DNA from: Mesorhizobium kowhaii
Lineage (GTDB): Bacteria; Pseudomonadota; Alphaproteobacteria; Rhizobiales; Rhizobiaceae
Direction: 5' to 3'
Length of the DNA: 37,810 nt
Assembly: GCF_003253745.1 (NCBI RefSeq)
Contig: NZ_MZXV01000044.1
Coordinates: forward strand, 1-37,810
The notes under the pieces are model-generated. The model did no database searches. It had not been told where the DNA came from and saw only the letters and a list, made by a program, of their open reading frames with translations. Within the stretch, counting starts at the first letter, position 1; every line of letters starts with the position of its first letter. This document shows positions 33,964 through 37,810 of the stretch, piece after piece. A program made the translations under genes and the position numbers.

Positions 33964-34444
33964 GTCCCTCGGCCAGTTCGAGATAGCCGACGCGGGTTGC
34001 CGGATAAATGCCGCGTCGGCTATTTCGCGGCGGTCTTTGGGAGCGCCGCCGCTAGAGCTAGCGCTCGCTATCGCTTCGGTGGCGCGGTGGATTGCCTCGA
34101 CGCGGCCGCGGCCCCGGCCGACAGCGCGGAGGCCTTGATCATCGAAAACGCGCCGTGGCTTTCGTTCCCGCATGAAGTCCAGTCGAAAGTCGCTCGCTCC
34201 TGACCGAACGGCTCTGCTGAACTTGCGAATAGAAGTAATGGACTCGCCGCTATAATTAAGATACTGCTAATGTGAGGGACAAGGATGGGGAAGCTACCCA
34301 GCGGGCAGCTTCGGAGAGGTTAGGTTTGGGTGACTATCGTTGCCCGAACGAGATATCGCCTTGCCGTGAACGAAAAATTCCGCCCGGCTTCAGGAAACCT
34401 CGTAAGTTTAGGTTGGGATAATTAATCTTGGGTGGGAGAACGTC
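33964..34444. other. Region upstream of the RTX gene
   Basis: No convincing complete gene. A plus-strand frame ending at 34203 has a protein-like end (AEALIIENAPWLSFPHEVQ, then a stop), perhaps another remnant. Promoter DNA for the RTX gene must lie in about 34204-34440. A TATAAT hexamer is at 34251-34256, but no well-spaced -35 partner is evident. GGGTGGGAGAA just before 34445 is a good ribosome binding site. Confidence 0.4.
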
Positions 34445-37381
34445 ATGGCTGTGGTCAGCGGTGGTACGGTTTTTGGACTGAATTTCGATACGCTGCAGGT
34501 GGGAGCACTGCTCGACTACGACTTCGAGGACCCGCAGCCTCTATATGCAAGGTTTTTTGACGACGCGTCGAATTACACCCTCTTTCAGGGCTCTGGATTC
34601 ACTTATGACGCCGGCGTCCCTACCGGTGGAACCGTCACATCCGTCCGGTATGTGGTGGCTGGCGGCACGGTGCTGCAGATCACGGGCCTGAACGTAGCGG
34701 CCACCGACGTTACGAGCTTCGTCCTGAGCAATGACACGATGGGCCTGCTCAATCTTGCGCTGGGTGGCAATGACACGCTGAACGGAACGCCGCTGCACGA
34801 CGTGCTCTATGGGTTCGGCGGCGCCGACACCATCAATGGCGGGGCCGGCGCCGACACGATGAGCGGTGGCACCGGCAACGACACCTACTGGGTCGATAAT
34901 GCCGGCGATCTTGTGATCGAGGCCAACGGCCAGGGCAACGATACAGTCAACAGCACGATTTCCTTCAATCTCTCCGGTCAGGAGCTGGAGAACCTGGTGC
35001 TGCGTGGTGCGGCTTCGATCAACGGCACCGGCAATTCCATTGCCAACATCATCACCGGCAATTCCGGCAACAACATCATCAACGGGCTCGGCGGTGCCGA
35101 CACGATGAGCGGCGCTCAAGGCAACGACAGCTACTATGTCGACAACGTCGGCGATCGCGTCAGTGAAAGCTCGGTCGGCGCCAACGGCACCGATACCGTC
35201 AATGGCTATATCTCGATCAACCTCAGCGATGGCAACCATTTTACGGGCAATATCGAGAACGTCGCACTGCGGAGCGCGGCTTCGATCAACGCCACCGGCA
35301 ACAGTCTGGCCAACGCGCTGAACGGCAATTCCGGCATCAACACGCTGATCGGCCTTGGCGGTAATGACACGCTGGACGGCAAGGAAGGTGCCGACACCAT
35401 GCAGGGCGGCATCGGCAACGACACCTACTATGTCGACAATGCCGGCGACCATGTCATCGAGGTCAACGGCCAGGGCACCGACAATGTGCAGGCCTACGTC
35501 TCCTTCAACCTCTCCGGTCAGGAGTTGGAGAACCTGGCGCTGCGCAGCGCGGCCTCCATCAACGGCACCGGCAATTCGATCGCCAATGTGATTACCGGTA
35601 ACAGTGGCAACAACATCATCAACGGCCTTCTCGGCGCCGATACGATGAGCGGCGCTCAAGGCAACGACACCTATTATGTCGACAGTGCTGGTGATCACGT
35701 GATCGAGGCCAGTGGTCAGGGCACTGACACGGTCAACAGCACGATTTCCTTCAATCTCTCCGGCCAGGAACTGGAAAACCTGACGCTGATCGCCGCGGCA
35801 AACATCAACGGAACTGGCAATTCCCTCGCCAACGTTCTCAATGGCAACGCTGGCGTCAATACGCTGATCGGCCTTGAAGGCAACGACACACTGGATGGCA
35901 AGGGTGGTGCCGACACGATGCAGGGCGATCTCGGCAACGACACCTACTATGTCGACAATGCCGGCGATCATGTGATCGAGCTCAACGGCCAGGGCACCGA
36001 CAATGTGCAGGCCTATGTCAGTTTCAACCTGTCGGGTCAGGAGCTGGAGAACCTGCAGCTGCGCAGCGCCGCGTCCATCAACGGCACCGGTAACTCGATT
36101 GCCAACATCATCAATGGCAACAGTGGCAACAACATCATCGATGGCCTTCTCGGCGCCGATACGATGAGCGGCGCTCAAGGCAACGACACCTACTATGTCG
36201 ACAATGCCGGCGATCACGTGATCGAGGCCAGTGGTCAGGGCACTGACACGGTCAACAGCGCGGTTTCCTTCAATCTCTCAGGCCAGGAACTGGAAAACCT
36301 GACGCTGGCTGGATCGGCGGACATCGACGGCACCGGCAATTCCATTGCCAACATCATCACTGGCAACAATGGTGCAAATACACTTGTGGGCCTCGGCGGC
36401 AACGACATCTTCAGAGGAGGCCTCGGTCATGATGTTATGGATGGTGGAGATGGTCTCGACACGGCCGACTACAGCAACCAAATCGCTGCTGTTGCTGTAA
36501 GTCTAACCAGGTTCGTTGACGCTCAAGTCACGATCGGCGGGATCGCGGAAGATACTATTCGCAACATCGAGAATGTCACCGGCGGTAGTGGTGGCGACAC
36601 ATTGACCGGCGATAGTCTCGCCAACATTCTCATCGGTGGAGGCGGCATCGATACAATAAGCGGCGGTGACGGGAACGACACGCTCATTGGCGGAGACGGG
36701 AATGATATCATCAATGGCAATTCAGGCGACGACAGGCTGATTGGCGGACGTGGAAATGACACGATGAATGGCAATTCCGGCGCTGATACGGTCGACTACA
36801 GTACCGACGTCAGCAGCGGCGCCGCACATGGTATCGTCGTCAATCTCTGGGCAGGCGGCTCGCAACTGGGGGTGGCAGCCGATACCGCAACGGATTCGTT
36901 TGGGAATACGGATACCGTAACCAATATCCGCAATGTCACCGGTACGCAGTTTGCGGATCAGATATTTGGCGGCGGGCATGACAACATCCTGACTGCCGGC
37001 GCGGGCAACGACATCCTCGACGGCCACCTGGGCAACGATACACTGATCGGCGGAACTGGCAGCGACAATTTCGTTTTCCATACGGCGCTCGACGCCTTGA
37101 CCAATGTCGACCACATCACCGATTTCTCGGTGGTCGAGGACACCATCCAGGTCGACAATGCGATCTTCACAGCGCTTGGCGGCAACGGCACGCTGACGGC
37201 CGACCAGTTCGTCAAGAACACCACCGGCCTTGCCGGCGACGGCACCGATCACATCATCTACGAGACCGACACCGGCTGGCTCACCTATGACAGCAACGGC
37301 AGCGCGGCAGGTGGCTCCACCCACTTCGCCACGCTTGCCGCAAACCTGGCGATGACGAATGCCGATTTCGTCGTAGTCTGA
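34445..37381 (+). CDS. RTX (hemolysin-type calcium-binding) secreted protein
   Basis: A 978-residue protein predicted to leave the cell by type I secretion and fold on calcium outside. Residues 1-110 are a unique N-terminal domain without a known motif. Residues about 110-660 hold six related modules, each opening with GNDTYYVDNAGDHVIE followed by SFNLSGQELENL, an SAASINGTGNS segment and a short Gly/Asp turn. Residues about 650-880 contain classical nonapeptides (GGDGNDTLIGGDGNDIINGN and others). The last 70 residues carry the serralysin-type secretion domain (FSVVEDTIQVDNAIF, DHIIYETDTGW, NADFVVV). No signal peptide or enzymatic domain is seen, so adhesin or matrix roles are possible. The exporter gene starts 17 bp downstream. 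Confidence 0.9.
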   Translation: MAVVSGGTVFGLNFDTLQVGALLDYDFEDPQPLYARFFDDASNYTLFQGSGFTYDAGVPTGGTVTSVRYVVAGGTVLQITGLNVAATDVTSFVLSNDTMGLLNLALGGNDTLNGTPLHDVLYGFGGADTINGGAGADTMSGGTGNDTYWVDNAGDLVIEANGQGNDTVNSTISFNLSGQELENLVLRGAASINGTGNSIANIITGNSGNNIINGLGGADTMSGAQGNDSYYVDNVGDRVSESSVGANGTDTVNGYISINLSDGNHFTGNIENVALRSAASINATGNSLANALNGNSGINTLIGLGGNDTLDGKEGADTMQGGIGNDTYYVDNAGDHVIEVNGQGTDNVQAYVSFNLSGQELENLALRSAASINGTGNSIANVITGNSGNNIINGLLGADTMSGAQGNDTYYVDSAGDHVIEASGQGTDTVNSTISFNLSGQELENLTLIAAANINGTGNSLANVLNGNAGVNTLIGLEGNDTLDGKGGADTMQGDLGNDTYYVDNAGDHVIELNGQGTDNVQAYVSFNLSGQELENLQLRSAASINGTGNSIANIINGNSGNNIIDGLLGADTMSGAQGNDTYYVDNAGDHVIEASGQGTDTVNSAVSFNLSGQELENLTLAGSADIDGTGNSIANIITGNNGANTLVGLGGNDIFRGGLGHDVMDGGDGLDTADYSNQIAAVAVSLTRFVDAQVTIGGIAEDTIRNIENVTGGSGGDTLTGDSLANILIGGGGIDTISGGDGNDTLIGGDGNDIINGNSGDDRLIGGRGNDTMNGNSGADTVDYSTDVSSGAAHGIVVNLWAGGSQLGVAADTATDSFGNTDTVTNIRNVTGTQFADQIFGGGHDNILTAGAGNDILDGHLGNDTLIGGTGSDNFVFHTALDALTNVDHITDFSVVEDTIQVDNAIFTALGGNGTLTADQFVKNTTGLAGDGTDHIIYETDTGWLTYDSNGSAAGGSTHFATLAANLAMTNADFVVV
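34874..36424 (+). repeat. Tandem internal modules of the RTX gene, 246-bp periodicity
   Basis: Module starts (the GGC of GNDTY) lie at 34874, 35120, 35414, 35660, 35933 and 36179. Spacings are 246, 294, 246, 273 and 246 bp, so a precise 82-codon unit alternates with a longer one. Copies 4 and 6 share long stretches of identical DNA, pointing to recent duplication or gene conversion. Confidence 0.85.
37172..37381 (+). repeat. RTX C-terminal segment, plus-strand arm of a 210-bp inverted repeat
   Basis: Matches 33754-33963 in reverse complement over the whole length to the stop codon. The arms enclose 3.2 kb containing the rest of the RTX gene and its upstream region. Confidence 0.88.
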
Positions 37382-37398
37382 ACGTTAGGCGGGGGCAT

Positions 37399-37810
37399 GT
37401 GGCAATTCAGATACAGAACCGGGGCGGCTCCCGGACTGCCCCAACGGGCCTCTCCGCGCCCAGCCGCGCGCTAAGGTCGTGCGCCGCAGCACTGGTTTGC
37501 GTTGCCGTTTTCTCGGGAATGATCAATCTGCTTGGTCTGACCGGCTCGCTCTACATGCTTCAGGTCTATGACCGCGTCCTGCCTTCGCATAGCATTCCAA
37601 CCCTGACAGTGCTCTCGATCGCCATGGCGGGTCTTTATATCGCCTATGGTTTGCTTGACCTCCTGCGGCTCAGGCTCCTTGCACGGATCGGCAGGCGTTT
37701 CGACACCAGCCTGCAACCCGCCGTCTTTGCTCTCTCGGTCTCGCTCCCTCTCAGGTCCGGCCAGGAAGGCACACGGCTTCAGCCGATCGGCGATCTCGAC
37801 CAGATACGCA
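37399..37810 (+). CDS. Type I secretion ABC transporter (PrtD family), 5' part
   Basis: The first 137 codons of the exporter that pairs with the RTX protein; the gene runs off the window. GTG 37399 has a strong ribosome binding site (AGGCGGGGG). After a polar leader of about 27 residues comes the first membrane helix region (CAAALVCVAVFSGMINLLGL), then the family hallmark LYMLQVYDRVLPSHSIPTLT, a second helix (VLSIAMAGLYIAYGLLDLL) and LRLRLLARIGRRFD. This is the transmembrane domain typical of PrtD/AprD/LipB exporters. The ATPase domain should lie downstream, followed by a membrane fusion protein gene. The 17-bp gap to the RTX stop indicates one operon. Confidence 0.88.
   Translation, partial: MAIQIQNRGGSRTAPTGLSAPSRALRSCAAALVCVAVFSGMINLLGLTGSLYMLQVYDRVLPSHSIPTLTVLSIAMAGLYIAYGLLDLLRLRLLARIGRRFDTSLQPAVFALSVSLPLRSGQEGTRLQPIGDLDQIR

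Noticed and set aside
33964..34173. N-terminal part of a complete gene ending in the inverted RTX cassette
   Set aside because: The sequence is Arg-rich and unlike RTX repeats, with no ribosome binding site. The cassette appears to be an orphan.
34223..34256. Sigma-70 promoter TTGCGA/TATAAT for the RTX gene
   Set aside because: The hexamers are 22 bp apart, too far for a normal promoter, so I do not assert it.
34541..36217. A 558-codon open frame antisense to the RTX gene
   Set aside because: It mirrors the repeat structure of the RTX gene, with repetitive Val/Ile/Ala/Asp-rich blocks and no ribosome binding site. It is a by-product of biased codon use in the repeats.

Overview
The window looks like accessory DNA from an alphaproteobacterium of the order Rhizobiales, most likely Mesorhizobium or a close relative. 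The pointers are high GC with strong GC3 bias in real genes, many small rhizobial-type hypothetical proteins, a Ros/MucR remnant, a rhizobial porin tail, LacI-controlled ABC uptake operons and an RTX protein paired with a PrtD-type exporter. The assignment rests on remembered family resemblance, not on a search.

Layout. Positions 1-6800 are gene-poor and decayed: small secreted or zinc-ribbon hypotheticals, a frameshifted two-cysteine-pair protein, a broken mucR/ros gene, an orphan RTX C-terminus and a DUF308-like membrane protein. Positions 6801-11805 hold a polar amino-acid-type ABC transporter (periplasmic protein plus a single-chain permease-ATPase), a DadA-like FAD oxidase and a divergent LacI regulator. 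Two palindromic operators 21 bp apart lie between the regulator and the transport operon. Positions 12014-20923 form a tight seven-gene minus-strand operon headed by its own LacI gene and a 22-bp perfect palindrome. It encodes an FrlB-like deglycase, a sugar-type ABC importer, an FrlD-like kinase and an OrdL/PuuB-like FAD oxidase. Together these read as uptake, 6-phosphorylation and cleavage of an Amadori compound (fructosyl-amino acid). The neighbouring amino-acid transporter and oxidase may be a second route for the same kind of compound.

Positions 21186-31350 are a scrapyard of gene fragments: an IS91-family transposase tail, porin, ABC permease and glyA tails, a phage tail sheath running into an FAD-oxidoreductase tail, an XRE regulator tail, and both ends of an ATP-dependent DNA ligase with a complete polysaccharide nucleotide-sugar dehydratase gene lying between them. 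A partial tRNA-Arg(CCG) at 31291-31346 shares 22 bp with position 965 in the same orientation, so 965-31337 may be an island bounded by attachment-site scars. No integrase was seen.

Positions 31370-37810 carry a histidine-kinase tail, a small lipoprotein, an acyltransferase-3 membrane protein and a 978-residue RTX protein followed directly by the start of its type I secretion ABC transporter, which is cut by the window end. About 210 bp encoding the RTX C-terminal secretion region also lies upstream in inverted orientation, giving a possible invertible module.
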